Below are positions 1 to 11,627 of a DNA stretch of 64,000 nt, one piece after another; within the stretch, counting starts at the first letter, position 1; each line of letters begins with the position of its first letter. The DNA is from Hanleya hanleyi (Eukaryota > Mollusca > Polyplacophora > Lepidopleurida > Hanleyidae): assembly GCA_036873755.1 (NCBI GenBank), contig JAVTVY010019578.1:18162-82161 (forward strand). The letters are read 5' to 3'. Made by a program: the position numbers and the translations under genes. A model generated the notes under the pieces. The model was given only the letters and a program-made list of their open reading frames with translations, ran no database searches and was not told where the DNA came from.

Positions 1-733
1 GCCGCATCTATATTATAGTGGGGATAATATTAGGGCGCCTTTTTGTCTTTTTAGTATGTATGTTAGCAGTGATTTTTGATATATCTAAATTGTGACACAC
101 TGAACAATAACTAGCTTTTCTCTTCCAGGAACCTAGCCTATGCTTTGGTATACTATGATTATTTTTTTTAATTTGTTGCTAATGCTGTTATATTAAATAG
201 ATCTTTGGATTTTTTAATTGTCAAAGGTTGAAAACTGACTGACGCACTAGACGCTGGTAATCTAATGCTTGCAATATCACCATATCTGCTGTGCCATTAC
301 ATCGATAGTATACTTTTGTTCAAGATATCTTATGTTAGATATACAAAAGAATCCAGCCTAAAATACATGCTAGAAATGTAAAAATAAAACAGATGAAAGC
401 CTGATTTCAAAAGTCCGTCGACGCTGTTCTATGTAATTTTTATTTTTGAAGATTTACACTCATCCTCCATATGCAGGTTTAAATGCTGTCAGACGAACCA
501 TCACTATGGATCATGGTTTACAGTATAAAACTTGCCGTGACGGTAATCCTTCTGTACGAAATATAGTTTTTTCGTTAAAAATGAAAAAAAGGAAAGATTT
601 TTGTGGCTATTTTATATCAATTTGTTCTTTAGAAAGTTTGATCCGTCTGATGCCAGTTAAGACTGTTAAGACCTAACATACTACACGAATTGGGACTAGA
701 GTCTCTCATTCGGAAATAAAATACAAGCGCCTA
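1..733. other. AT-rich non-coding DNA, no feature recognised
   Basis: No repeat family, splice-bounded exon or conserved protein could be recognised. A 76-codon open frame at 446-676 has no domain-like composition and looks random. Confidence 0.5.
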
Positions 734-1045
734 GTCCGTCATTCAATATTCAGCCATCGTTCGCTAAATAATTTCCGCGTCCATAATCCAAAGACCTAAT
801 TAATATAATAGCTTTAGCACCAAATTAAAAGAATAAATCATAGTATACAAACAACTAGACTAGCTCCAAGCAAGAGAGAAGCAGTCAGCAGTTTTCAATG
901 ATGCCAGGAAGACATGAAGATGATTTAAAAATATCAAATCCGTCTCGCTTTTCAGTATTCTTATTCCATATCATTTTCGTTGTAAAGTCGTTATCTGGAG
1001 TATCATGTATCTCAGCCAAGCTTCGACCGCGGCTGTTCATATCTA
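734..1045 (+). repeat. Dispersed repeat family R1, copy a
   Basis: About 310 bp matching stretches near 19475, 25905, 30312 (short) and 44357. Shared landmarks in order: 'attcaatattcagcc', 'ccataatccaaagacc', 'agagagaagcagtca', 'ttttcaatgatgcc' and 'atcaaatccgt'. The far end ('tgtatctcagcc') reappears in inverted orientation in other blocks of this window. No coding potential. It is probably a non-autonomous mobile element whose ends I cannot fix. Confidence 0.6.
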
Positions 1046-1348
1046 AGGGTCGTGAAATACATGGGCTCATACAGACCCTAGCCCCTGGTTAAGCGGCATT
1101 AGACACATGTTACGAAACGTACGCCATATATCTTGCACACTACGCTCGTATGTTGCTCTCAGCACGCGATATGTATCGCCAAACTTGAGAAACTTCCACT
1201 GGAGGCGCTTGATGATATAGCCCTGTCACATTTAATACAGGATCTAGCAAATGCTAGGCGAGATATGTATACGCCATATGTTTGTACCTCTGATATATTA
1301 CTGTCCAGAGAGGGACAGTTTACTATATCGAAATTATAATCATCTATT

Positions 1349-2500
1349 TTATCGTAACGTCGCTTCATTTTTATACAGATATAGGTCCAAATAAGATGTA
1401 CAGTTATGGCCATCTTCAGATTTCTTCAAATCTAGTGAAGGTGAAGATGTATCCTTCACTGCGTCATCCGCGCCAAGAAGATCGTCTATATAGCGTTTGG
1501 TGAATGAGAAGGAACGGGCTTTGATATTATCTGTTGGAAGCGTCTGCATATGGTCGTATTCATAACAGAACAGATATATGGCAGCAAAAGGGGGTGCACA
1601 ATTAGTACCCATTTCACAGATATTATTGATTGAAAATTCAACCAACTCTATAAACAAAGAAACATTCCATGGATGATATCCCCTGTATGTAGAAGAGCGG
1701 AAGAATGCTCCACGTCTTCTGACATTAACATATCGGCGATCAGTTTTCTTCAACACCGATACTGCTAATCAACTAAGACGGTCAATAAGGTCATGATAAG
1801 GGATTATAGTATAGAGAGTCGAGGAATCCCATGTCGATACATGTCTGTCAGTTATTTACCCACAAGCATTCATTGCCAGAGTTCTTAGAAATAGTGGGGC
1901 AATACCTTTCCCAAAATGCTTTTACCTACTGAAGGTCTCTCATCATTAGGGTTGAAAGAAGCTTGGTGGTTTCAGCTTCTAGAACCAGCTATGAATCTAT
2001 CTCTGCATGGTAATTTATGAATTTTGGGAGTCCAGTACACTTTCGGTATATCGTTATGAGTGGTTGGAAGACAAATGCCTCTTTCCTGGAGAACATTTTG
2101 TGATTGCTAAATAAATCTTCCAGATCTGTTTGCGAGTAAGTAGACGTATTCGGCGATGGTGGCGGCGATGGTGGGCTTATATTCAATTCCTTAACCAGCA
2201 CCTGGTAATAGTAATATTTACATATGAATATTGTATTATTTGAAGCTTTGTCTGCTGGGACTATGACGAATTTACTCTGGAGATTTGCTAGAACTTCTTG
2301 CGTACTGAGGTTTCTTTCAACTACCTTGATCTTCGTGAGATCCAGCCAGTCAGCGAGTACTGTAGGTTTGTTTCAACTACCTTGATCTTCGTGAGATCCA
2401 GCCAGTCAGCGAGTACTGTAGGTTCAACTTTTTCTCGCTTTGACCACTCAATGGCGTTTTGTAACAGTGCCGAACCCTTGTCATTATCAGTTAAACCATA
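1349..2500 (-). pseudogene. Penelope-like element reverse transcriptase relic
   Basis: Read on the minus strand, the relic starts near 2480 with a conserved Lys/Glu-rich lead-in, then FVIVPADKASNN near 2265. It continues through a degenerate SLYTIIP segment near 1820, MGTNCAPP near 1610, and the catalytic YIDD block (KRYIDDLLGADD) near 1480. The MGTNCAP and RYIDD pair is diagnostic of Penelope-like retroelements rather than LINEs. Reading frames change several times, at the 56-bp tandem duplication (2315-2426) and again between about 1990 and 1756, so no functional enzyme can be made. No GIY-YIG endonuclease domain is visible downstream. It is a dead, truncated copy; the family assignment is fairly sure, the ends are not. 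Confidence 0.75.
2315..2426 (-). repeat. 56-bp tandem duplication inside the Penelope-like relic
   Basis: Two adjacent near-identical copies start at 2315 and 2371 ('tttcaactaccttgatctt...gtactgtagg'). Because 56 is not a multiple of three, the duplication itself shifts the RT reading frame. Both copies encode the same DWLDLTKIKVVE stretch in different frames. Confidence 0.85.
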
Positions 2501-2559
2501 CGGACCAAGTCTCTAGAATCCAGAACAGTTCACGCTCTGGGATTTTTCGGGACAGTCCC

Positions 2560-4039
2560 ATCAAAATATCCTAGGAAAGTGAACCCTTTTCCACGAAGGC
2601 GGTTTGATAGTATAGACACGCCGTATCAGCCAAATGAACTGAATTGTTTCAACATGTAATAGTGTTTGCACTAAACCAATATTCTCGGCTTGTCAACAGT
2701 ATGCAGTGTAATCGAAAAAAAATGTGAAAAAAATATTCATTCTCATATGAATGCCGAAGTGAGGGTACGGATATTAAATGTTCTCTGCCTAAATATATGC
2801 CGGACTTTTTCACTCGTATATATGAGCAGCAAAGTGTAACTTTCGAAAAAATAAGTTGTTGGGGTATCTGAAATCACATTCAAAAATAGTACAATGGAAT
2901 TTGTATGATTTTCTCAAGAAAAAAAACAAAGAAACATGCACCAGGAGTGTGAGAAATAAGATAGTTATCCCACAGTCTCGTCCTTCATGCATTGGCGTGC
3001 CTGGTGTCTTGGATTTCCAGTCAGATATTTAAAAACAGATAATTTCATTGGCTCGTTCAAATACGGAAGACATGTAACGTAATGCTTGGAGAAGCGGGCA
3101 TCGAGCGAAATCAAGTCAATATGTTAAGTGTAATTATTTATTGAAATGCTAAGTCAATATGTTAAGTGTAATCATTTATTGAAATGCTAATTTCTCATAG
3201 CTAGGGATGATGGTTGGTGAATAAACGCGAGCTTTTCTTTGTATAAATTAAATTAAATTAAATTGAGGGATGTGCATTAATTCATTATCCGACGTAATTA
3301 CAAAATGTGTTGTTTAAAGTTGTCAACAGTGTCAGAAAATTGTCACAGTGACATCACCAGCGTTTCTTGTCCTGGCCGATTTTAAATAAACTCAAAATTT
3401 CATAGCTGCAAGAAGCCTTAAGGCGTTTAACCTAAGTGAAACGAAACAGCTATAAAAGTGATGCTTTGTTGTTATTGTGAACATATACCATTAGACTAAG
3501 GTCTGGAGGGACAATTGATGTAGAACAATTTGCTGAAAGCCTCAAACAGGGGAATAAATTAAAGAACTAAATCATAAAGGCTTTGGTGTATATCTATATG
3601 TGAGCAGGCTTTCTGTTGATGATATGGAATATGATGGTACATCTGGGTATATAACTTAACTGCGCCTATATGATACCTAAGGTGAAGTTCAGGCTGTGCC
3701 TTTTTGATATATACTTGGCAACATAATGATGCCTTACTGCTGGTAGGCTACACATCACTCCATTCCTATCTATCTTGTCAGGAATCACAGTCTGATGATA
3801 TGAATTCAGACTATCACCATCGATTTGACACGGCATGAACTAGTAGCATTCTCGTAAATTTCACCATCGAAGAATGATAATACTACAGTTGTAATATTGT
3901 ACCCTTCAAAGAGTGGATGACAAGCCGTGTGTCTTCACGGGTATATTAGCCATTGTAAAAGTTTGATCCACTGCGTTGGCTTCTTATCGCAGACATAATC
4001 TCCTCAGTTAGGTCATGCGAGCTGGAACCAGCTCCAGCT
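2560..4039. other. Non-coding stretch with a small tandem repeat and a microsatellite
   Basis: Nothing gene-like was recognised. A direct duplication of about 45 bp sits at roughly 3113-3193 ('gtcaatatgttaagtgtaat' twice). A (AAATT)4 microsatellite follows at about 3245-3264. A Penelope lead-in may extend slightly past 2500. Confidence 0.5.
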
Positions 4040-4265
4040 GTCAAAACATCACTTTTCTGGTACCCCTCTTGGCCGCCATTTTGAATTTACCCATGATTCT
4101 CTGCTCGGGTGGTCATGCAAATATGCTCAAAATATGCCAATATGATAATCTAAAAAGTCACGAAATTTCAGCTCTCAATCTTTTGTCGTTTCGGAGGTAG
4201 GAATAAAAAACTAACGTGTGGGGGTGGGGGCGGAGTGCCCCCCCCCCCAGGCCAGGTAGGGTTAA
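4040..4265 (-). mobile_element. piggyBac-like TTAA MITE, truncated copy
   Basis: The right edge reads ccaggccaggtagggTTAA (TTAA at 4262-4265), the terminal sequence of the full copies at 11044 and 46241. The body is in reverse orientation ('ggccgccattttgaatttaccca', 'tcacgaaatttcagctctcaa'). The other terminus is missing beyond about 4040. A C/G run at 4240-4250 is the remnant of the subterminal hairpin. Confidence 0.75.
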
Positions 4266-6040
4266 CCTATTACAACATGCATCCACGGTATGGAATAATA
4301 CAATTCTATTTTGATATCTCTTTGCATTGGAGACCCGATAAGAAGGAAAATAATACAGTCGGAACTACGTAGGCGGGATATAGCAAACCATAGGAATATG
4401 CATACTAGTTAATTGCTATTCGTGATCGCGCTTATTACACGCAAGTTACACCGTTAACAGCGAGTAACTAATAGTTCGATACTTCGGACGTTCGAGGTAG
4501 AATTGAATAACAATTTAGTATTGTCTCTCCGGGAAGTGATCCCAGGATTGAGTATTATATATGAGACGTACTTGAAAATGCACGAAATTCGGGTGATATC
4601 ATCATTGATATACTTATCCCCTGAGACCAATACTCATGGAAGTAAATCAATGGTTTACTTATTTACAACAACAAAGTTAAAATTTGTGTTACAATGGACT
4701 AAATTGCTTGGTATTATATCACATTATAAGACTCCAAATGATTAGTTCAATATTTAACATGTATTTGGTTGTGTAAAAATGCCTTCATTATCGAAGCATG
4801 CGATCGGCGTTGGAAATTGACCTTTATGCTTTGTACTAAAGATAATGAGAATGGTATCGGTGTGAGCCTAAAACAGCACGCTATGATGCGGGCCAGTTCA
4901 ATTTGAGAAAAAACCGTGCACCCTGGGGTTAAAAAAATGAAAACTTTCATATGATCCCATTTTGAACCTGAAAATTATGCTTTGCAACGAAGATCGTGTA
5001 AATAAATCCAGAATGGTTCAAAAGCAATACGCTTTGACGTGAGCTTGCTCAATTCGGACAAGCCTAAAAAATAAACTATTATGTGACTTTGCTCTACTTT
5101 TGACCAAAGTTTAAGTTGGACTTCTGAAGACGCCTTAAATTAGAGAAAATATGCGAAAAACCGAAGCGCGACACGGACGACGTATGTCACTTGCAAGATG
5201 CTTCGAATTATATTAAGGTACAATGAGAGAACAAACTTTTGGCAAGTGCGTACACACGAATAATAAATAGTCTTCAATATGGCAAGGTTCGCAAGATGTC
5301 CGAATTTACAAAAGATTCCTCGGCACAGAAGGTTATAATAAATTATAATATTTACCGAAGTTATTGCATACTTTGAACATAGGCCGGTCGAATTTGGAAT
5401 AATGACTAGAGGAAATCCCTGAGTTACTTCTGACAAGAATGTCACCCATGGCAGAACACAAACATGTCGCATATTATTGTGTATTTGTTATTCACCGGAC
5501 GTAGCCGACGTTGATTTCCGTATCCACTTAAATGGAAGATAAATGATCTGAGTCTACTTCGTTTAATCACGAAACATTTTGGTAGATTCTGGTCAGATTT
5601 ATTTGAAACCACATCAAGATATTAGAACGGGAGAATAAACTAAAGCATTCCGGAAATCAGGAAAAATTGAACCACAGAGTATATTTTTCGATACTTCGTC
5701 ATTGTGACGTCAGCAGATCAACAAAGCACGAGGGTAGGGAACGCTGATTATTTTTATTGCTAGAACAGTCCCGAGGTTTAATGTGTGTTGATGGGTTACT
5801 TCCTGCTGCCCGAGGCTGTCCAGAGTTGTTCGAATTATTATTTATCCAAGAAGGTGTTACATTGCCGCAAAATTCTGATGACACTTTCAGAAAGTAATAT
5901 ATTTCGTCTTTTCCACATTAATCGGCAGACATGTAAGGGTCGAGTGGTATGTGATTGACTATGGTACGTGCTGTATCAAAGCATAACAACGTACCGAAAA
6001 TAAATGATGCTGTCTCCAATGTCCAACCAAAGGGTCTTAT
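4266..6040. other. AT-rich non-coding DNA
   Basis: No recognisable domain, repeat or RNA. Open frames at 4503-4745 and 5140-5472 have no family-like features and are treated as chance ORFs. Confidence 0.45.
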
Positions 6041-6044
6041 ATTG

Positions 6045-6450
6045 AGGTAAGATAAGATAATTCTTTATTGTACAAGCGTCAATGACTGACAGAATACAAA
6101 ATTCACATAACTATAACAACAGGTCAATTAATTCCAAACTTACAGGACATATCATCTCGTATACTACAATACAGTATAACACTTATTGAGTGGCGCTATT
6201 CGAGCAAGGCCCAGTATTTAGTAGATCTTGTCGGAGATTATTACAGTTTGCAACATATTTACAAATAATTTTGCAAATGGATGGATTATTATTACGAAGA
6301 ATATATAAGAAAGTGTTTTCTGTTGAACAGCTGTCAACATTTCTGTCCTGGGATATTACAGTATTAAATAAATTATTTCTAAGGGCAGCATAACTTGGGC
6401 AATGTAACACAAAGTGCTTTTCGTCCTCGATTATGGCTGGGCAAAATCAA
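6045..6450 (-). mobile_element. LINE 3' end fragment (C-terminal zinc knuckle and 3' tail)
   Basis: On the minus strand from about 6450 an open frame reads IIEDEKHFVLHCPSYAALRN, the H-x4-C half of the CCHC-type knuckle at the end of LINE reverse transcriptases. It runs on to the stop near 6183. After about 100 bp of 3' UTR comes AATAAA followed by TTATCTTATCTTA at 6047-6075. The same tail ends the plus-strand LINE fragment near 46976, so both belong to one family with a (TTATC)n 3' end. The 5' part is missing. Confidence 0.7.
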
Positions 6451-7425
6451 GGGGAGATAAATTTGTGTAACGTCCTTTTTCAATCATCAGTTGGTGATTA
6501 CTCACTCGTAGACAACAAAAGCATTTACGATGTTTATAACTGTGTGTATGTTCTAAGTATGGTTCAGTATAGTATGAAAAACACAAGTAATAACACAGGA
6601 TCAGCTTTTGTTATACTTGAGCTCAACATACAAAATGGTTTCAAACTTCCAGACAATATGTCTGTATACACTAGTGAACTGATTGCTATAATTAAGGCTC
6701 TCGAATCGATCATCGAGCGCAAACCAATCCGTGCGGTGATACTCAGTGACTCCCTTAGTGGACTCACATCCATCAAAAATTCTATATCTGACAGTAGACC
6801 TGATCTCATACACAAAATAGAATGTATATGTACACAAATACACAACGAGGGTATAGACGCCATTTTAGCATGGGTCCCCGCGCATGTCAACATCAGAGGT
6901 AACGAAGCAGCCGACAAAACTGCCAAAGACAGTCTTGCTAAAACTACACACGATGTGCCAATAGGATTAGGATATAAAGAACTCAACACTATCATTAGAC
7001 GCAAAATAGATAGCAAGTGGCAAAAGGAATGGAACGAAGAAGAACGTGGACGGTGGTTACATAAGATCCTTGATGGAGAGAAAAGACAAGCCCAGGCATT
7101 CCAGTTAGACAATAAACGTGATGACCGCATAATCACCAGATTAAGACTAGGCAAAACCGGACTTAAATCACATCTGTCCATGCTTCTGAAAAACACCCCA
7201 CCACTCTGTACCGCATGCAACAATGTAGGAGAAACAATAGAACACGTGCTACTCGAATGCCCAATCCACAACCAACAACGTGTGGCACTTAGAAACGAAT
7301 TAAAAAAATTCAACACTCCCTTAACATTACCAGCGTTATTAAACCCTAAGCCCCCCATTAGAAATCAGGTATTCAAGTCCTTGATAAATTTTATCAAAAC
7401 TGCTGGTTATTACTCCAGTATATAA
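6433..7425 (+). pseudogene. LINE (I/Jockey-type) C-terminal fragment: RNase H plus zinc knuckle
   Basis: A 330-codon frame. The RNase H domain occupies roughly residues 40-165. It has YTSELIAI (catalytic Glu), ILSDSLSGL near residue 108 (Asp) and WVPAHVNIRGNEAAD near 146 (His and last Asp). The first catalytic Asp, usually in a DGS motif, is replaced by NTGS, so the enzyme is probably inactive or the start is corrupted. A C-x2-C-x8-H-x4-C knuckle follows at about residue 259 (CTACNNVG...EHVLLEC). There is no RT domain upstream: the fragment abuts an oppositely oriented LINE end at about 6440, so it is 5' truncated. The ATG at 6433 is probably not an original start. Confidence 0.8.
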
Positions 7426-7960
7426 TACTACCGCCGTACATGCGCAGTCAGCATTTTTTTCCCCCACATAATCAACTACTAGTACACCAAGTACTATGAC
7501 ACGATTTGATAGAGGCCAAATCATTCTTCTGACTTCAACAAATGGTATGGTTGCAGCGGAGTTACCTTGATACTGAGGGCCGTGTGCACCATAGCCATAC
7601 AAAACATTATGGCCATAATAAACTATCCATACATAACATCCGGCCAAAATGTCACAGACACATTTAGAAATAAAATAGGCATGGCAATAACGGAGTTACC
7701 TTGATACTGAGGGCCGTCTGTTCCACTGTCCTACAAAACAAACGATGGCCAAATCTAATTGAATTCATGACAACATTAGCACGGCCAAATCGCATATAGC
7801 GAGCAGTATTCGGCATAAAATATAGGAAATGGTGATGGCGGAGTTACCTTGATACTGAGGGCCGTCTATCTCATTGTCTACAAATTCTTTATGGCCATCA
7901 AACGATAATGCATACAGAAATAATACAGAGCCATTTATTTGTGTATTCACCGTGTACTGA
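7426..7960 (+). repeat. LINE 3' UTR with three ~140-bp direct repeats
   Basis: The block 'ggagttaccttgatactgag' occurs at about 7558, 7691 and 7840, each followed by 'ggccgt' and a diverged 'ggcc(a)a' segment. It lies directly after the RNase H frame and is best read as the repeated 3' UTR of that LINE copy. Inverted 'ggccat...atggcc' pieces inside each unit could form hairpins. Confidence 0.65.
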
Positions 7961-8150
7961 ATCTATCGAAATGTTTAGTTATTTATTCATTTGTTGATCT
8001 ATTTACTCACTTAATTATATATTGCTATTCATATTATGTGACTGACGGTCGGGGCGTGCCTGTTGTTGGGAGGAAGATATATCAAATTATTGCATCGAAA
8101 AACAATAGAAAACAAGAATGACTACAAGCCTTCTATTTCATATGATACAG

Positions 8151-8310
8151 GCACACCGAAGACCACAGACGAGTTGGACAAGACCTGAAACAGAAGACGG
8201 ATGACGATTACAAGAATACCAACAGCGCCTTGAGTGACAACGCCGCATAGCAAGAACACCCAGAATCAGAATACTCGACCCTAGACCACACCGGACACGC
8301 TACCCCTTAG
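8151..8310 (+). CDS. Possible orphan exon with Tyr-based signalling motif
   Basis: After an acceptor-like 'catatgatacag' there are about 52 codons of polar, non-repetitive protein-like sequence with one in-frame TAG (near 8227) and a final TAG at 8308-8310. It contains DDDYKNTNSALSDNAA and, after the stop, SEYSTLDHTG. The latter fits the S/I/V/L-x-Y-x-x-L pattern of an ITIM-like receptor tail. No other exon of such a gene was found nearby, and the in-frame stop means it is either a pseudogene piece or a chance frame. Confidence 0.2.
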
Positions 8311-8689
8311 ATGTTACCGAACTGACGCCTCAACACAGAATATGATCCTTTGACTTTCACGCAATATAGGACGTAGACCTGCCGTTCTGTACCCCACTAC
8401 ACACTCCAAGCAATTGTTACAGGCACAGATTTCTGGAAGGACCCACCCTGTTCCCAAGGGCGTCGTTAGGGAAGTCGTCTCGAAGAATCCTGAAGTCGCC
8501 CTGGTTCTCCCAGTTTTTTTCTGGACGGCTTTGTGCGTACTATGGGGTACAGAGACAAAGGAATCATCCACGCGATTACAACAAATATTTTCCAGTATAA
8601 AAACCAATAACAGACTTAACGACTTGTACATAGCGACTCTTCTCTACTAGTATTTATATTTGTCCACCGCCGCAACGCGGCCGGGGACT

Positions 8690-10745
8690 TTAAAATGGTT
8701 CTTGCTTCTATGTGTCCGTGCATGCACGGACATGTCCGTGCAAATACTTCATAAGCAATAACTTCTAAATGCTTTGTCGGATTCCTCCGAAATTTGGCAT
8801 CTACATTCTTTGCGACAAGACGTCTCTTGGTATTACGTTTCAGCAAGATCCGCCTGTAGGTGGCGCCACTGGGGTCTTGCTTCTATGTGTCCGTGCATGC
8901 ACGGACATGTCCGTGCAAATACTTCGTAAGCAATAACTTCTAAATGCTTTGTCGGATTCCTCCGAAATTTGGCATCTGCATTCTTTGCGACAAGACGTCT
9001 CTTGGTATTACGTTTCAGCAAGATCCGCCTGTAGGTGGCGCCACTGAGGTCTTGCTTCTATGTGTCCGTGCATGCCGTGCATGCACGGACATGTCCGTGC
9101 AAATACTTCGTAAGCAATAACTTCTAAATGCTTTGTCGGATTCCTCCGAAATTTGGCATCTGCATTCTTTGCGACAAGACGTCTCTTGGTATTACGTTTC
9201 AGCAAGATCCGCCTGTAGGTGGCGCCACTGGGTCTTGTTCCAATCTTTAGTGCATGTCCGTGCCGTGCAAATACTTCGTAAGCGATAACTCCTAAATGCT
9301 TTGTCGGATTCCTCCGAAATTTGCCATCTGCATTCTTTGCGACAAGACGTCTGTTGGTATTACGTTTCAGCAAGATCCGCCTGTAGGTGGCGCCACTGGG
9401 TCTTGTTCCAATCTTTAGTGCATGTCCGTGGATGTTCGTGCAAATGCTTCATAAGCGATAACTCCTAAATGCTTTGTCGGATTCCTCCGAAATTTGGCAT
9501 CTACATTCTTTGCGACAAGACGTCTGTTGGTATTACATTTCAGCAAGATCCGCCTGTAGGTGGCGCCACTGGGTCTTGTTCCAATATTTAGTGCATGTCC
9601 GTGTAAATACTGCGTAAGCGATAACTCCTAAATGCTTTGTCGGATTCCTCCGAAATTTGGCATCTGCATTCTTTGCGACAAGACGTCGCTGGTATTACGT
9701 TTCAGCAAGATCCGCCTGTAGGTGGCGCCACTGGGTCTTGTTCCAATCTTTAATGCATGTCCGTTCATGTTTGTTCAAATCCTTCGCGAGCGATAACTTT
9801 CGAACAATTTGTCGGATTTCTTCGAAATTTGGTAAATGCATTCCCTGCGACAAAACACCGTTGGTGATGCGTTTCAGCAAAATCCACCCGGAGGTGGCGC
9901 CACTAGAGTTCATTCCATTATTCCATGCTGCAAGTGATAACTTAGAAACACTTGGTCGAATTTCTTTGAAATATCCTACATATGTACCTTTCTGGGTAAC
10001 ATGAGAAACGTTGCGGCTCATCGGATTCTTCTCAAATTTGGCATGCATTTACCATGCCAGGAGCTGTTGCTTGGGATTGCCTTTCGCTCACTTGCACTCA
10101 CAGGTGGCGCCACCTGGTGGCAACATCACAAATTCGTTGCCGGGTAATAACTTGAGAACTGACCATCGGATTCTTCTCAAATTTTGTATGAATGTACCGT
10201 GACATAAGATGTCGCTTGATAATGCATTTCACTGACTTGCGCCTAGAGGTGGCGTCACCTGGTGTCAAAATCTAAATTTGGTTTCTGGGCAATAACTTGA
10301 GGACCCTCATCGGATTCTTCTCAAATTTGGTATGCAGATGTCCCCACGATACCATGTTCCTTGGGATTGTATTTTTCCCGCTTCTGCCTACAGGTGGCGT
10401 CTCCTGGTGGAAAAATTTGTTTCCGGGCAATAATTTGGCAACTGCTCATCAGATTATTTTCAAATTTTGTATTCATATGTGACCCGCCCCAAATAACATG
10501 AACACCGGTGGGCATCTAGTACCGGCAATAACTTGAGGATTCCTCTTCAGAGTCTCAAAGTTCATATGCCGATTCCATGACATGAGATGTCATTTGGGAT
10601 TGTGTTTTGCCTGCTTGCACCTACAGGTGGTGACTCCTTGTGGCAAAGTCTAAATTTGGTTTCTGGGCAATAGGTTGAGGATGCCTTCATATTCTTGTCA
10701 AATTTAGTTTGCAGATAATATGCCATGAATTCTCTTGGGGTTGCA
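8690..10745 (+). repeat. Tandem array, ~170-bp unit, about 13 copies, decaying rightwards
   Basis: The landmark 'tttgtcggattcctccgaaa' recurs at 8773, 8948, 9132, 9300, 9473 and 9636, and in diverged form at 9808, 9952, ~10020, ~10163, ~10310 and ~10445. The companion 'cctgtaggtggcgccactgg' marks unit ends. The left units are nearly identical. Units right of 9.8 kb are progressively diverged and shorter (~140 bp). An internal palindrome 'gtgcatgcacggacatgtc' is present in the first three. The minus-strand open frames across it (repeating RRLVAKNADAKFRRNP) are by-products of the period. Confidence 0.9.
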
Positions 10746-11043
10746 TTTCGGTTACATAATTTTCATGCTACATGGTAAAGAAAATATATTACAGTAGCAA
10801 TCAACATTCAGTCAGCCATTCAGAGTTGATCTCAAAACCTGCGAAGGTGGAAAGACCCCTCTACTTCTTACGCCTGTGAAGTAGCTGTTGCCATCCTCAT
10901 GAATATCTTCTGAAACCGACAGCGCTTATAAATATTGCTGCCATTTTGGCGGGGGACCTAGCATCCTCTGGCTGCTTGTTCCTCATTGTTATTGTTATTC
11001 ATTATTTAATTATTTATTTTAATATCTAGCGCTGCAAAAGATC
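10746..11043. other. Short non-coding spacer
   Basis: Nothing recognised between the tandem array and the MITE. Confidence 0.5.
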
Positions 11044-11627
11044 TTAACCCTACCTGGCCTGGGGGGGGCCATTATGGCCCCCCCTACCAAACTTTCTGCA
11101 CTATCTCCGGAACAGCGAAAAATGGAGAGCTGAAACTCCGCGACTTTATAGTTTATCTTATTGGGGTCATTTTGATCCTACTTGCATAACCCCCCGAGCA
11201 AAGGATCATGGGTAAATTCAAGATGGCGGCCACGTGGTGTACCAGAAAAGTGATTTTTTGTCATATTTCTTCAAAATTTCTGCTTTTCCGCGATGAAAAG
11301 TGGGCAAAAATTATTTTATTTCATATCACATTAATATTTGCTAATTTTTCATGCAGTTTTTGTGGAGAAATTGCAAAAATAAAAAATTCGGAAAATCCGA
11401 CCGAAAAATCGACCAAAAAATGCCGTTTTTGAAAATGACGTCACTGTGACGTCATCAAAGCGGCCATCTTGGATTTTTTTACATTTTCTGATAGAGCTTG
11501 ACCCAAGGGTATAGTGTAATAAGTTTCAGCTCCCTAGCTCAAGGGGTAAGAAAAATAATTAGGGGGGGCCATTTCGGCCCCCCCAGGCCTGGACAGGTCC
11601 CAAAAAGCCCAGGCCAGATAGGGTTAA
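11044..11627 (+). mobile_element. piggyBac-like TTAA MITE, full copy
   Basis: It starts TTAACCCTACCTGGCCTGG and ends CCAGGCCAGATAGGGTTAA. The terminal inverted repeat of about 19 bp begins with CCCTA next to a TTAA, the signature of the piggyBac superfamily (TTAA target duplication). Just inside each end is a strong hairpin: G7-CCATTATGG-C7 near 11060 and G7-CCATTTCGG-C7 near 11571. No transposase is present, so it is non-autonomous. The open frame at 11208-11432 recurs only because the MITE recurs. A nearly identical full copy is at 46241-46825. Confidence 0.85.

Noticed and set aside
6564..7358. 264-codon antisense frame over the RNase H fragment
   Set aside because: Shadow of the real LINE frame; composition has no domain.
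8314..8650. Overlapping 105- and 78-codon frames on opposite strands
   Set aside because: No recognisable family, no repeat support and no splice or promoter context.
8616..9373. Minus-strand frames repeating RRLVAKNADAKFRRNPTKHLE
   Set aside because: By-product of the ~170-bp tandem array; no conservation at codon level beyond nucleotide identity.
11208..11432. 74-codon frame also found at 46432-46710
   Set aside because: Recurs because the MITE recurs; frames differ in length by indels and include the poly-A rich MITE body.
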